In this document: positions 17,189 through 25,176 of the stretch, one piece after another
How positions within the stretch are numbered: the first letter of the stretch is position 1
Layout: every line of letters starts with the position of its first letter
Origin: CAZIIK01 sp964539235
GTDB taxonomy: Bacteria > Pseudomonadota > Gammaproteobacteria > Francisellales > CACEW01
Assembly (NCBI GenBank): GCA_964539235.1
Contig: CAZIIK010000052.1
Location: 1-40,359 of the forward strand
Direction of reading: 5' to 3'
Length of the DNA stretch: 40,359 nucleotides
The notes under the pieces: model-generated
The model's database searches: none
Told to the model about the DNA's origin: nothing
The model's input: only the letters and a program-made list of their open reading frames with translations
Made by a program: the position numbers and the translations under genes

Positions 17189-17440
17189 CTAAACGACCTG
17201 CTGTGCCTGCCATTCTGCTGGCGTATAGGTTTTTAAAGCCAATGCGTGTAATTCGCCTGAGGCAATATAGGACTTCAGATTGGCATATACACGCTGTTGA
17301 CGCTGCAGCCGGGACATATCAGCAAAGCACTCGGCCACAACCACGGACTCAAAATGCACATTGTCTGTGCTTTCCACTAGAATTTTTTCTGCTGCAGGCA
17401 ACGCAGTCCGAATCAATTCTTCCACATGCTCTGGCGCCAT
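17189..17440 (-). CDS. ibaG: BolA-family protein IbaG
   Basis: Small BolA-like protein of 83 aa that in relatives binds [2Fe-2S] clusters together with monothiol glutaredoxins. It has the alpha-beta BolA pattern: VEELIRTALPAAEKILVES, then HFESVVVAECFADMSRLQRQQRVYANL and the C-terminal HALALKTYTPAEWQAQ, where the conserved His and the TPxEW tail are typical. Position between mlaB and murA is the conserved IbaG location in gammaproteobacteria. The stop adjoins the murA start codon directly, and its own ATG is preceded by AAGGAG a few bases upstream (overlapping the mlaB end). Confidence 0.9.
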   Translation of the reverse strand: MAPEHVEELIRTALPAAEKILVESTDNVHFESVVVAECFADMSRLQRQQRVYANLKSYIASGELHALALKTYTPAEWQAQQVV

Positions 17441-17441
17441 A

Positions 17442-17762
17442 TTATTTCTCCTTTAACAAATGCTTTACACCATGGACTTGCATTAAATTTTGCCATTCTG
17501 GTTGATCCAGTCCATCGATTAATAATGCGACTTGGCGTGTCTCAGCATCACGCACACAGTCCAATAAAAACACCAAGCCAGCACTGTCTAAACGTTGAAC
17601 GTGACGCAATTGTAGAGTCCAATTTTGGCGGGGTCGATCGTGTCGCAAGTGCAGCCAATGTTTTGACACCGTCCGAAAGGTTAAATCCCCCGACAATTCC
17701 CAAACATCGCCAACACGATCAACTTGCAGCACTGCTGCTAGCGTACTATCCATGCGCATCAT
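17442..17762 (-). CDS. mlaB: STAS-domain protein MlaB
   Basis: Cytoplasmic STAS subunit of the MlaFEDB phospholipid transporter, 106 aa. It has the STAS core: a first strand WELSGDLTFRTV, the central strand NWTLQLRHVQRLDSAGLVFLLDCV and a helix-strand end. The DSAG loop after Leu is the usual contact region, with Ser at the regulatory position. It overlaps the mlaC stop by 17 bases and ends one base before ibaG begins. Sequence is divergent, as is normal for MlaB, so the call rests on the motif plus its place in the mla operon. Confidence 0.85.
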   Translation of the reverse strand: MMRMDSTLAAVLQVDRVGDVWELSGDLTFRTVSKHWLHLRHDRPRQNWTLQLRHVQRLDSAGLVFLLDCVRDAETRQVALLIDGLDQPEWQNLMQVHGVKHLLKEK

Positions 17763-18363
17763 TCACGTGTTGCAATTTCTCTAACAGTTTGGCCATGGAA
17801 GAAAAACCTTGGAATTGGGAATGAAAATTCTGCACAAAACTCACGCCTTCAACCGCAAAATCATAAATTTTCCAGCTATTACCCTCACGCAGTAGGTAAT
17901 AAGTCACCCGTGAAGGCGAGCCACCGGAATCAGGTCGTACACTGCCATTGACAGCAATATATTTTTGAGTCTTCCAACCATCGCCCCGCAATGGATAAAT
18001 TTCAATCTTATAAGTCGCGACTGACAACAATGCTTTCGAATACGTACGCGTCACCAGCAAACCAAATGCCTGCACAAATGCCTTGCGTTGCGCAGGTGTC
18101 GCCGCGCGCCATTTCGGTCCTAACGTCATACCGGCCATTCTGGGCACATCCACAATCGGCAAGATAATTGTACTCACCACTTGATACAACTTCTGTGGTG
18201 ATTGCGCCAAAGTTGCATGCTGCCGGTAGAGTTCCGATTGCAGTTTAACCACGGTTGAATCCAAAAATTTCACGGGGTTTTCCAGCGCTGTCGCCCATGA
18301 GTGCACACAGAATAAAACCGCCCATAGACCGCACAAAAACTTCCCAACACTATGGTTTCGCAT
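17746..18363 (-). CDS. mlaC: Periplasmic phospholipid-binding protein MlaC
   Basis: MlaC shuttles phospholipids across the periplasm between the outer-membrane MlaA complex and MlaD. The 205-aa protein has a signal peptide (hydrophobic LCGLWAVLFCVHSWA, cleavage near residue 25). The mature part matches the Tol-Tol-Ttg2 family: QKLYQVVSTIILPIVDVPRMAGMTLG, RAATPAQRKAFVQAFGLLVTRTYSKAL split across two helices, and a C-terminal VTYYLLREGNSWKIYDFAVEGVSFVQNF typical ending. It overlaps mlaD by 14 bases and mlaB by 17. Confidence 0.92.
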   Translation of the reverse strand: MRNHSVGKFLCGLWAVLFCVHSWATALENPVKFLDSTVVKLQSELYRQHATLAQSPQKLYQVVSTIILPIVDVPRMAGMTLGPKWRAATPAQRKAFVQAFGLLVTRTYSKALLSVATYKIEIYPLRGDGWKTQKYIAVNGSVRPDSGGSPSRVTYYLLREGNSWKIYDFAVEGVSFVQNFHSQFQGFSSMAKLLEKLQHVNDAHG

Positions 18364-18826
18364 GCCCTTTACCTCCGCTCATAAAAGTTGAAATCAATGA
18401 TTGCAAACTGGTTGCTGAATAAGTGGTTTGAACATGACTACCAGACTTTAGCACAGCATGCGCATAACCCGGCGTCAGACTGATATAATTCTCACCCAAT
18501 AGGCCTGCCGAAGTAATACGTGCGCTGGTATCAATTGGCAAATCATTCACATGCGGTTGAACGGTCATCTCCACATCGGCTTGATAAGTCGTTGTATTCA
18601 ACTCAATCCTGCTCACAGATCCAATTTGCACACCTGCAATTCTGACTGGCGCACGGACTTTTAGGCTACCAATGTTGTCAAACACTGCTGTAACTTGATA
18701 ACCCCGCTGACCGAATAGGCCATTTTTAAAGCTAAGCCCACTGACTTCCAAGGCCAAAAACAATAGCGCCAATACCGCCAACAGCATTAACACACCGACC
18801 CAAAATTCAACAATACGTTGCTTCAT
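18350..18826 (-). CDS. mlaD: MCE-domain protein MlaD
   Basis: Inner-membrane-anchored MCE protein that forms the hexameric periplasmic ring of the Mla transporter. At 158 aa it has one N-terminal transmembrane helix (FWVGVLMLLAVLALLFLALE) and one MCE domain: YQVTAVFDNIGSLKVRAPV, RIAGVQIGSVSRIEL, and TSAGLLGENYISLTPG. The last 20 residues are Gly/Lys rich. It begins 16 bases after the mlaE stop. Length and single MCE domain match the E. coli-type subunit. Confidence 0.94.
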   Translation of the reverse strand: MKQRIVEFWVGVLMLLAVLALLFLALEVSGLSFKNGLFGQRGYQVTAVFDNIGSLKVRAPVRIAGVQIGSVSRIELNTTTYQADVEMTVQPHVNDLPIDTSARITSAGLLGENYISLTPGYAHAVLKSGSHVQTTYSATSLQSLISTFMSGGKGHAKP

Positions 18827-18842
18827 AATCTGGCAAAACTCC

Positions 18843-19610
18843 TTATTTGAACATCACGGCCGTTAGGAAAAAATCCAAGCCTAATACCAACAGCGATGCA
18901 TACACCACTGTGCGCGTTGTTGCGCGCGCGATACCCGCAGCTGTTGGCGTACAACGATAACCTTGATAAACCGCAACCCAGCTGATCACCACGCCGAAAA
19001 CAATACTTTTGATAATGCCGTTGAGCACATCATCGGTAAAACTGACAGATGCCTGCATATTGCCCCAAAAAGCGCCGCTATTAACACCGAGCCAAAGCAC
19101 GCCCACACAAAATCCACCAACCACTGCGATGGCATTAAAAACCAAAGTCAGTAAAGGCAACGAAACAGCGGCGGCCCAGAATCTAGGGGCGATGACACGA
19201 CGTATCGGATCAACACCCATCATCCGCATCGACACTAATTGTTCAGTTGCTTTCATCAAACCGATTTCCGACGTTAAAGCACTGCAGGCTCGGCCAGCAA
19301 ATAATAGCGCCGTCACCACTGGTCCAAGCTCCCTTAATACCGTTAGCGCAATCATCTGGCCTAAAGCATCGGATGCATCAAACTGCGATAGTGTGTAATA
19401 ACCTTGCAACCCCAAAACAGCACCAATGAACGCAGCTGAAATCACAATAATGGTCAACGATAACGTGCCAACACACATGACTTGTGCCAACCAATCCTTC
19501 ACGGGTACCGAGCCCAACACCACGCGCGCTAAAAACAACCAAAATTGTCCAAAATGACGGCAGAATCGGATGCCATAAGCGCCCAAGCGCGTAACCCATG
19601 TCAACATCAT
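18843..19610 (-). CDS. mlaE: ABC transporter permease MlaE
   Basis: Membrane subunit of the Mla phospholipid transporter, 255 aa with about five to six hydrophobic helices. The family signatures are GAVLGLQGYYTLSQF, the ELGPVVTALLFAGRACSALTSEIG segment, MRMMGVDPIRRVIAPRFWA and the C-terminal YQGYRCTPTAAGIARATTRTVV region. It overlaps the mlaF stop by four bases (ATGA), so the ATPase and permease are coupled. A second ATG lies one codon downstream and may be used equally. Confidence 0.95.
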   Translation of the reverse strand: MMLTWVTRLGAYGIRFCRHFGQFWLFLARVVLGSVPVKDWLAQVMCVGTLSLTIIVISAAFIGAVLGLQGYYTLSQFDASDALGQMIALTVLRELGPVVTALLFAGRACSALTSEIGLMKATEQLVSMRMMGVDPIRRVIAPRFWAAAVSLPLLTLVFNAIAVVGGFCVGVLWLGVNSGAFWGNMQASVSFTDDVLNGIIKSIVFGVVISWVAVYQGYRCTPTAAGIARATTRTVVYASLLVLGLDFFLTAVMFK

Positions 19611-20440
19611 GGTCTCCCTTGTATCAAGTCGTCAGCCATCGGCACTGCTGGATAATGAAAGGCGACTGGGCCATCGGCTAAACCATGGATAAATTGATTC
19701 ACCCGGGCGTCCGTATGTGTACGAATCTCATCAGGCGTACCTGAGCACAACACTTGGCCATTGGCCAAAATGTACACGTAATTGGCCAACATCAATGCCT
19801 CTTGCACATCATGCGTCACGATCACACTAGTTATATCCAATGACTCGTTGAGCGTCTTGATTAATTGCGTTAATGCACCCATTGAAATGGGATCTTGTCC
19901 GGTAAAAGGCTCATCGTAGAAGAGAATTTTTGGGTCAAGCGCAATCGCTCTGGCCAAAGCTACTCGGCGCGCCATACCGCCGGATAATTCACTGGGCATC
20001 AAATCGCGTGCACCGCGCAAACCAACTGCTTCCAGTTTCATCAGCACCACATCACGGATAGCACTTTCCGGCAAACGTGTATGCTCACGCATGGGGAACG
20101 CAACATTGTCGTATACGCTCATCCCGGTAAACAAAGCGCCACTTTGGAACAACATCCCCATCTGCTCACGCAATTGCAAAACAGCTTGTCGAGACAATGT
20201 TTGAAAATCCCGACCCAATGCGGTGACACGCCCTTGATTAGGCGATAACAACCCTGCCATCAAATGCAATAAAGTTGTTTTACCCGTTCCACTGGGTCCC
20301 ATAATCGCGGTAATTTTTCCGGCGGGGATGCTTAGATTAACCTCTGAAAAAATCTCTCGCTGTTCACGTGAGAATCGTACATTTTCGACAGTGATAGCGG
20401 CACGAGAATTCGCAAAATCTTTACCGGCCTCAAGATTCAT
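19607..20440 (-). CDS. mlaF: ABC transporter ATP-binding protein MlaF
   Basis: Cytoplasmic ATPase that powers the Mla system, 277 aa. Walker A is GPSGTGKTT (48-56), the Q-loop is GMLFQSGALFTGMSVYDNVAFP, the signature LSGGMARRVALARAIA and Walker B ILFYDEPFTGQDP, followed by an H-loop VTHDVQEA. FTGQDPISMG is a typical MlaF variant. It is the first gene of mlaFEDCB-ibaG-murA and diverges from kdsD, whose ATG is 89 bases away. Promoters for both directions must fall in that gap, though I could not pick clear boxes. Confidence 0.95.
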   Translation of the reverse strand: MNLEAGKDFANSRAAITVENVRFSREQREIFSEVNLSIPAGKITAIMGPSGTGKTTLLHLMAGLLSPNQGRVTALGRDFQTLSRQAVLQLREQMGMLFQSGALFTGMSVYDNVAFPMREHTRLPESAIRDVVLMKLEAVGLRGARDLMPSELSGGMARRVALARAIALDPKILFYDEPFTGQDPISMGALTQLIKTLNESLDITSVIVTHDVQEALMLANYVYILANGQVLCSGTPDEIRTHTDARVNQFIHGLADGPVAFHYPAVPMADDLIQGRP

Positions 20441-20529
20441 GTTTCACCGTGGACATACTCTGGTTTCACCTGCTTAGCTTTGGTAGCATATTATCATTGA
20501 TTATTTCTTTTCTCACGCTAAGAACAGCC

Positions 20530-21492
20530 ATGAATTATCAGCAACAAGCGCGCCAAGTCATTCAAACCGAACTTTCTGCGGTACAGGCCTTGCATACACG
20601 CATTGGCGATGCGTTCGACCAAGCCTGTGAGTGCATCAAACAATGTACAGGACGGGTGATTGTGTTAGGCATTGGCAAGTCTGGTCATATCGGGCACAAA
20701 ATGGCCGCCACTTTCTCCAGCACCGGCACCCCGGCCATGTTTGTGCACGCAGCAGAAGCCAGTCATGGCGATTTTGGCATGATCACCCAACAGGATGTCA
20801 TTCTTGCCCTGTCTTATTCCGGCACCACACCCGAGGTTATCAATCTCCTACCATTAGTTGAAAAACTCTCAATTCCATTGATCAGTGTCACAGGAAATTC
20901 AGCATCACCTCTCGCGCAAGCCGCTGACATTCATCTCGATGTCAGTGTCGACCAAGAAGCCTGCCCATTAAACTTGGCACCAACTGCCAGTACAACTGTG
21001 ACTTTGGTCATGGGTGACGCGCTGGCCATTGCATTATTGGTGGCACGCGGTTTCACCGAAGCTGATTTTGCCTTTTCACATCCTGGCGGCACCTTAGGGA
21101 AACGCTTACTTCTACAAGTACGCGACATTATGCATACGGGTGAGAAAATCCCTTACGTGCCCGAACAAGCCAGCTTACAAGAAGCCATTTTAGAAATGAC
21201 GCAAAAACGTTTAGGTATGACCACTATCCAAGCAGCCGATGGCACCTTGTTAGGCATTTATACCGATGGCGACCTGAGGCGCACCTTTGAACGCAACCTT
21301 GCTTTGACTGATACGCCCATTGAACTGGTGATGACGCGCGCACCTAAAACCATCCGCGACACCGCAATGGCAGCAGAAGCCCTACAGGTGATGGAACACT
21401 ATAAAATTACATGCTTGGCTGTCACGAATGACAAAAACCAAATTACCGGTATTCTGCATATCCACAATATCCTCGACTCAGGAATCATGTAA
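20530..21492 (+). CDS. kdsD: D-arabinose 5-phosphate isomerase
   Basis: KdsD isomerises ribulose-5-P to arabinose-5-P, the first step toward the Kdo sugar of LPS. From ATG 20530 the protein has 320 aa. An N-terminal SIS domain shows VLGIGKSGHIGHKMAATFSS (45-64), HAAEASHGDFGM and LSYSGTTPEV; two CBS domains follow with VRDIM...IPYV, LGIYTDGDLRRTFE and ITGILHIHNIL. An in-frame GTG at 20449 would add 27 hydrophobic residues unlike the family and overlap the presumed divergent promoter region, so I reject it. The stop overlaps the kdsC start (TAATG). Confidence 0.95.
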   Translation: MNYQQQARQVIQTELSAVQALHTRIGDAFDQACECIKQCTGRVIVLGIGKSGHIGHKMAATFSSTGTPAMFVHAAEASHGDFGMITQQDVILALSYSGTTPEVINLLPLVEKLSIPLISVTGNSASPLAQAADIHLDVSVDQEACPLNLAPTASTTVTLVMGDALAIALLVARGFTEADFAFSHPGGTLGKRLLLQVRDIMHTGEKIPYVPEQASLQEAILEMTQKRLGMTTIQAADGTLLGIYTDGDLRRTFERNLALTDTPIELVMTRAPKTIRDTAMAAEALQVMEHYKITCLAVTNDKNQITGILHIHNILDSGIM

Positions 21493-22034
21493 TGCCTTCA
21501 CCGGAAGTCCAACAAAAAGCCGCAGCGATTCGTTTACTCATCCTCGACGTAGATGGCGTCATGACCGACGGCAGCATTATTTTACAAGGATCAGAGGAAC
21601 GCATTAAAACCTTTCATGTGCAAGACGGACTGGGCGTTAAATTATTGCAACATTGCGGCATTTCTGTGGCGATCATCACCGGCAAAAGTTCTGACATGGT
21701 GAGTGCACGCGCACAAGCGCTGGGCATCAAAACGGTTTATCAGTGCCAACCCAACAAACGCGAGGCCTACCATGCTTTGTTACAACAGTTCTCACTCTCT
21801 CATAAAGCCATTTGTTATATGGGCGATGACCTACTCGACTTATATGGTATTCAACGCGCTGGGCTCGGTATTGCTGTTAGCAATGCCCAGCCGGCCGTCA
21901 AAGAATGCGCGGACTGGGTAACAACCCTCAACGGCGGCCAAGGCGCTGTCCGCGAAGTCTGCAATTTAATCTTGGCTGCACAAGGCAAACTCGCAGCGCT
22001 CGAACAAGCCTATGTGGAACAAGGTGGCTATTAG
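21492..22034 (+). CDS. kdsC: 3-deoxy-D-manno-octulosonate 8-phosphate phosphatase
   Basis: HAD-superfamily phosphatase of 180 aa that releases phosphate from Kdo-8-P. Motif I is LILDVDGVMTDG with Asp19 and Asp21, motif II lies in VAIITGKSS, and motif III in ICYMGDDLLDL. SNAQPAVKECADWVTTLNGGQGAVREV is the usual C-terminal end, split by the final substrate loop. It is a cap-less tetrameric type by length. It overlaps kdsD by one base and abuts lptC without a gap. Confidence 0.95.
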   Translation: MPSPEVQQKAAAIRLLILDVDGVMTDGSIILQGSEERIKTFHVQDGLGVKLLQHCGISVAIITGKSSDMVSARAQALGIKTVYQCQPNKREAYHALLQQFSLSHKAICYMGDDLLDLYGIQRAGLGIAVSNAQPAVKECADWVTTLNGGQGAVREVCNLILAAQGKLAALEQAYVEQGGY

Positions 22035-22622
22035 ATGTATAGCAAGCGTTCCATCGTTTCAACTTCGCTGCTCATCCTCTTAGTGGCTCTGACCAGTTGG
22101 TTTTCAATTAAAAACCAGAAATTCCAAATACCTCAGCTGCGCCCCAAAATGGTCAGTGAGACCATCGACAATGCCAATGTCACTAAAATGAATGCCGATG
22201 GAAACATGGAATACCAAGCCCATGCGATACACATCACCAAATTACACAGTGGCAAAACTTTACTCACACAACTGACTGGAAAATTCTATAACACAGATCA
22301 AAAAATCCCGCCTTGGCGGATCCAAGCACAAAAAGGTCAACTCACTAATACCAATCAGAAACTCACGCTGTGGGATCATGTCGTAATCAGCCGCACTGCC
22401 AATACCTATGCCACACCTTATCGAATCACCACATCTGTTTTGTATGTCTATCCGAAACAGCATCGCGCACATACCCCTGCACCTGTCACGATTTACCAAC
22501 CAGGCACACCGAATGTCACAACGGCCATTGGCTTAAACGCCAACATGAAAACCAAAACCATCACTTTGCTGTCGGATGTCCGAAGCATTTATGACACACA
22601 CGCCACCTATACCCATGGATAA
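22035..22622 (+). CDS. lptC: LPS export protein LptC
   Basis: Bitopic inner-membrane protein of the Lpt bridge that passes LPS from LptB2FG to LptA. The 195-aa protein has a single N-terminal helix (IVSTSLLILLVALTSWFSI) and a beta-jellyroll periplasmic domain. Family-type motifs include ANVTKMNADGNMEYQAHA and the later PPWRIQAQKGQLTNTNQKLTLWDHV, split around residue 100. The C-terminus is more polar than in E. coli. It begins immediately after the kdsC stop and overlaps the likely lptA start by eight bases. Confidence 0.9.
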   Translation: MYSKRSIVSTSLLILLVALTSWFSIKNQKFQIPQLRPKMVSETIDNANVTKMNADGNMEYQAHAIHITKLHSGKTLLTQLTGKFYNTDQKIPPWRIQAQKGQLTNTNQKLTLWDHVVISRTANTYATPYRITTSVLYVYPKQHRAHTPAPVTIYQPGTPNVTTAIGLNANMKTKTITLLSDVRSIYDTHATYTHG

Positions 22623-23157
22623 TTATCTTCACCCCAGCACCTATAAAAAACTGAGCATTGCCATCGGCCTGCAGTGCATATCCCTCTGTTTTGCCATTCA
22701 GGGTTATGCATTGCCCAGCGACCAAAAGCAGCTTCTGCATATTCAAAGCCATCAACTGACAGTGGAATACGGCAAACGACAAGCTATATATCAAGGACAG
22801 GTCATTGCCACTCAAGGCTCTCGCTACTTATCTGGCAACACGCTAACGCTCAATCAAAACACACAAGGCCAGGTGAATCGCGTACTACTGAAAGGCAACC
22901 CTGCACATGGCCATTACCAAGCAGAGACCGGACAACCCGACACTTATTCCAAAGCCAAAACCATGCTTTACCAACCACTGAAAAACTTAATCACCTTTAA
23001 CGGCGATGCCCATGTTATGCACAACGGTAATGTTTTCAAGGGACCTGTTATTACCTATAATACGCGCTCACAAATCGTCACCACGCAGCAGGATCCCAAT
23101 ACGCGTAATACCGTGATTCTCCAACCTTACGATCAACTCAAGAATACACAGCCATGA
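22615..23157 (+). CDS. lptA: Periplasmic LPS-binding protein LptA
   Basis: LptA polymerises as the periplasmic bridge for LPS. I place the start at ATG 22615 (180 aa), which overlaps the lptC stop (ATGGATAA) and yields a standard signal peptide: KKLSIAIGLQCISLCFAIQG with cleavage after YALP or QGYA. Upstream in-frame ATGs at 22576 and 22591 would lie deep inside lptC. The mature part has OstA-type repeats: HIQSHQLTVEYGKRQAIYQG, then GNTLTLNQ..., YQPLKNLITFNGDAHVMHNGN and FKGPVITYNTRSQ. It overlaps lptB by four bases. Confidence 0.9.
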   Translation: MDNYLHPSTYKKLSIAIGLQCISLCFAIQGYALPSDQKQLLHIQSHQLTVEYGKRQAIYQGQVIATQGSRYLSGNTLTLNQNTQGQVNRVLLKGNPAHGHYQAETGQPDTYSKAKTMLYQPLKNLITFNGDAHVMHNGNVFKGPVITYNTRSQIVTTQQDPNTRNTVILQPYDQLKNTQP

Positions 23158-23879
23158 CTGACTGCCTCACCGTTTCAAACCTCGCCAAAAAATATCGCTC
23201 TAAGTGGGCAGTCAAAGATGTGTCGTTGGAAATCCGCAGTGGTGAAATCGTCGGTTTGTTAGGCCCAAATGGTGCGGGAAAAACCACCTCATTTTATATG
23301 ATTGTCGGTCTAATCCGTGCCAATAAAGGCCAAGTATTATTAAACAACCAATCCTTAACACGTTTACCAATCCATTTACGTGCCCAGCAAGGAATTGGTT
23401 ACCTCCCGCAAGAAGCATCTATTTTTAGAAAGCTCAGCGTGGAAGACAATATCATGGCCATTTTGGAAACCCGTGACTTATCCAGCGAACAACGCCAACA
23501 GACCCTGGAAAAACTGTTAGAAGACTTTCATATCAGTCATATTCGCAAAAATAAGGGCATTAGCTTATCCGGCGGCGAACGGCGCCGTACTGAAATCGCC
23601 CGCTCTTTAGCCATTGCACCTAAATTTATGCTGCTCGACGAACCTTTTGCTGGCGTCGACCCGATTTCTATTATCGACATTAAGCGCATTATTTCGCAGC
23701 TAAAAGACCGTGGCATTGGCATTTTGATTACCGACCACAACGTACGTGAGACATTGGATATCTGCGAACGCGCCTATATCTGTAATGCAGGTGAGATCAT
23801 TGCATCGGGTACGCCACATGATATTCTAGAAAATGAACAGGTTAAAAAAGTTTACTTAGGCGACCAGTTCAAACTGTAA
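23154..23879 (+). CDS. lptB: LPS export ABC transporter ATP-binding protein LptB
   Basis: ATPase of the LptB2FG extractor, 241 aa. Walker A GPNGAGKTT (37-45), Q-loop GIGYLPQEASIFRKLSVEDN, signature LSGGERRRTEIARSLA, Walker B FMLLDEPFAGVDPIS and H-loop ITDHNVRETLDICERAYI are all intact and closely match the family. It starts four bases inside lptA (ATGA). In most gammaproteobacteria rpoN follows here; instead hpf begins 37 bases downstream. Confidence 0.97.
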   Translation: MTDCLTVSNLAKKYRSKWAVKDVSLEIRSGEIVGLLGPNGAGKTTSFYMIVGLIRANKGQVLLNNQSLTRLPIHLRAQQGIGYLPQEASIFRKLSVEDNIMAILETRDLSSEQRQQTLEKLLEDFHISHIRKNKGISLSGGERRRTEIARSLAIAPKFMLLDEPFAGVDPISIIDIKRIISQLKDRGIGILITDHNVRETLDICERAYICNAGEIIASGTPHDILENEQVKKVYLGDQFKL

Positions 23880-23916
23880 CTGTTCCAGGGACTGGGCATT
23901 AATGAAGGAAATTGCG

Positions 23917-24246
23917 ATGAGAATACAAATTACCGGCAGACAAGTTGAAATCACCCAAGCGATCAAAGACTTCATCAACAACAAGTTCAAGCGTTTAGAA
24001 AAGCACTTTGACCATATTACTCACACGCACGTTATCTTAAGCGTTACCAAAGGCATGCATACTGCAGAAGCAAACTTAGACATTTCCGGCGCAAAAATTT
24101 TCGCCCAAAATTCTGAAAAAGACATGTACGCGGCCATTGATTTACTGATGGACAAACTCGACCGTCAGATCCTAAAACACAAGGAAAAACTCTCCAATCA
24201 CTCTGCACAAAAGCCCACATTTATCGACGAAACTGAAACCAGTTAA
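23917..24246 (+). CDS. hpf: Short ribosome hibernation-promoting factor
   Basis: HPF binds the 30S decoding centre and stabilises inactive 100S ribosomes. I place the start at ATG 23917, which has AAGGAA six bases upstream and gives MRIQITGRQVEIT as in the family (109 aa); the ATG at 23902 precedes that ribosome site. Visible: FINNKFKRLEKHFDHITHTHV, AEANLDISGAKIFAQNSEKDMYAAIDLLMDKLDRQILKHKEK in pieces, the beta-alpha-beta-beta-beta-alpha HPF pattern. It is a short form without the dimerising C-terminal domain. It overlaps ptsN by one base. Confidence 0.95.
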   Translation: MRIQITGRQVEITQAIKDFINNKFKRLEKHFDHITHTHVILSVTKGMHTAEANLDISGAKIFAQNSEKDMYAAIDLLMDKLDRQILKHKEKLSNHSAQKPTFIDETETS

Positions 24247-24719
24247 TGTGGACGCTCACCAAAAACCTGTGTCTGCAAAACGTGCAGGCACAGGTCAATC
24301 TACACAGCAAAAAGAAAATACTGGAAACCCTGGCTGAATGCCTAGGGCCCAATGAAGATGATGCATTCATCAACACACTACTACAAGGCCTAATCCGCCG
24401 AGAAAAACTTGACAGCACCGGCATCGGCAAAGGCATCGCCATTCCGCACAGCCGCTTTGACGAACTGACCGAACCGCGACTGGCCGTCATCACAACTTTA
24501 GAACCTATTGCATTTGACAGCCTGGACCAACAACCCGTTGACTTATTCCTGGCACTGGCCGTACCCAATGGTGCAGAGGAACATTTATCACTACTGGCTG
24601 AGGTCACACAACTGCTGCGCCAAGCTGAATTCTGCGAATCACTGCGCAATAGCCAAACCAACGATGCACTCTACAACGCACTGTTAATGGCAACGGTCAT
24701 GCACGATAACCATGGCTGA
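24246..24719 (+). CDS. ptsN: Nitrogen PTS EIIA protein
   Basis: EIIA-Ntr is the final phosphoacceptor of the regulatory PTS and controls potassium and nitrogen-related processes in relatives. The 157-aa protein has LLQGLIRREKLDSTGIGKGIAIPHSR with phosphorylatable His68, then the PVDLFLALAVPNGAEEHLSLLAEV segment typical of the domain. The start overlaps the hpf stop (TAATG). With ptsP at 32643-34922, two of the three nitrogen-PTS components are in this window; the HPr-like NPr is not. Confidence 0.94.
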   Translation: MWTLTKNLCLQNVQAQVNLHSKKKILETLAECLGPNEDDAFINTLLQGLIRREKLDSTGIGKGIAIPHSRFDELTEPRLAVITTLEPIAFDSLDQQPVDLFLALAVPNGAEEHLSLLAEVTQLLRQAEFCESLRNSQTNDALYNALLMATVMHDNHG

Positions 24720-25176
24720 AAAATCACCTGCAGCAGAACACGGCACACTCGTCGTTATTCAAAAACAAGGCTTTCTGCTCACTGGCAAAAGCGGCATCGG
24801 CAAAACCACATTAGCACTGCAGCTGCTCGACCGTGGCCATCAACTGGTGGCAGATGATTTAGTGCATATTACAGCTGACGCAACAGGCATTATCGGCAGC
24901 TGTCCAGCAGCCGGCAGAGGTTATATTCATCACAAGCAACTTGGCCTGCTGCCATTAACACCACATTTTGGTGCAAGCGCGATCATCGCCGAACATCCTA
25001 TTGATTACATCGTGACACTCACCGACGCACAACTGCCAACGCACAACCTAGAACCCCAGTGTGATCAACGTACATGCCATGGACATTCAATCCCGCATTA
25101 CACCTTGGCACACCAACCTGCCAGTGTATTGCCGATTCTATTAGAATTGTTGGCCAACTCGCCTCACTCACCTTGA
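24712..25176 (+). CDS. Short HPr kinase/phosphorylase-like protein
   Basis: A 154-aa protein equal to the C-terminal kinase domain of HprK, without the usual N-terminal half. It has EHGTLVV (His10, the position of the HprK catalytic His region), the P-loop TGKSGIGKTTLAL (24-36) and RGHQLVADDLVHI with Asp48/Asp49. HprK normally has GKSE after the P-loop; here it is GKTT, so the acidic residue is missing. The signature region (RGLG-type) is divergent: GRGYIHHKQLGLLPL. It follows ptsN with an eight-base overlap, as hprK does in several proteobacteria, where it acts on HPr. Whether this shortened copy is an active kinase is open. Its end overlaps the convergent unknown gene by 13 bases. Confidence 0.75.
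   Translation: MAEKSPAAEHGTLVVIQKQGFLLTGKSGIGKTTLALQLLDRGHQLVADDLVHITADATGIIGSCPAAGRGYIHHKQLGLLPLTPHFGASAIIAEHPIDYIVTLTDAQLPTHNLEPQCDQRTCHGHSIPHYTLAHQPASVLPILLELLANSPHSP

Noticed and set aside
20449..20529. N-terminal extension of kdsD from GTG 20449
   Set aside because: It would add 27 hydrophobic residues not seen in the family and leave almost no room for the divergent mlaF/kdsD promoters.
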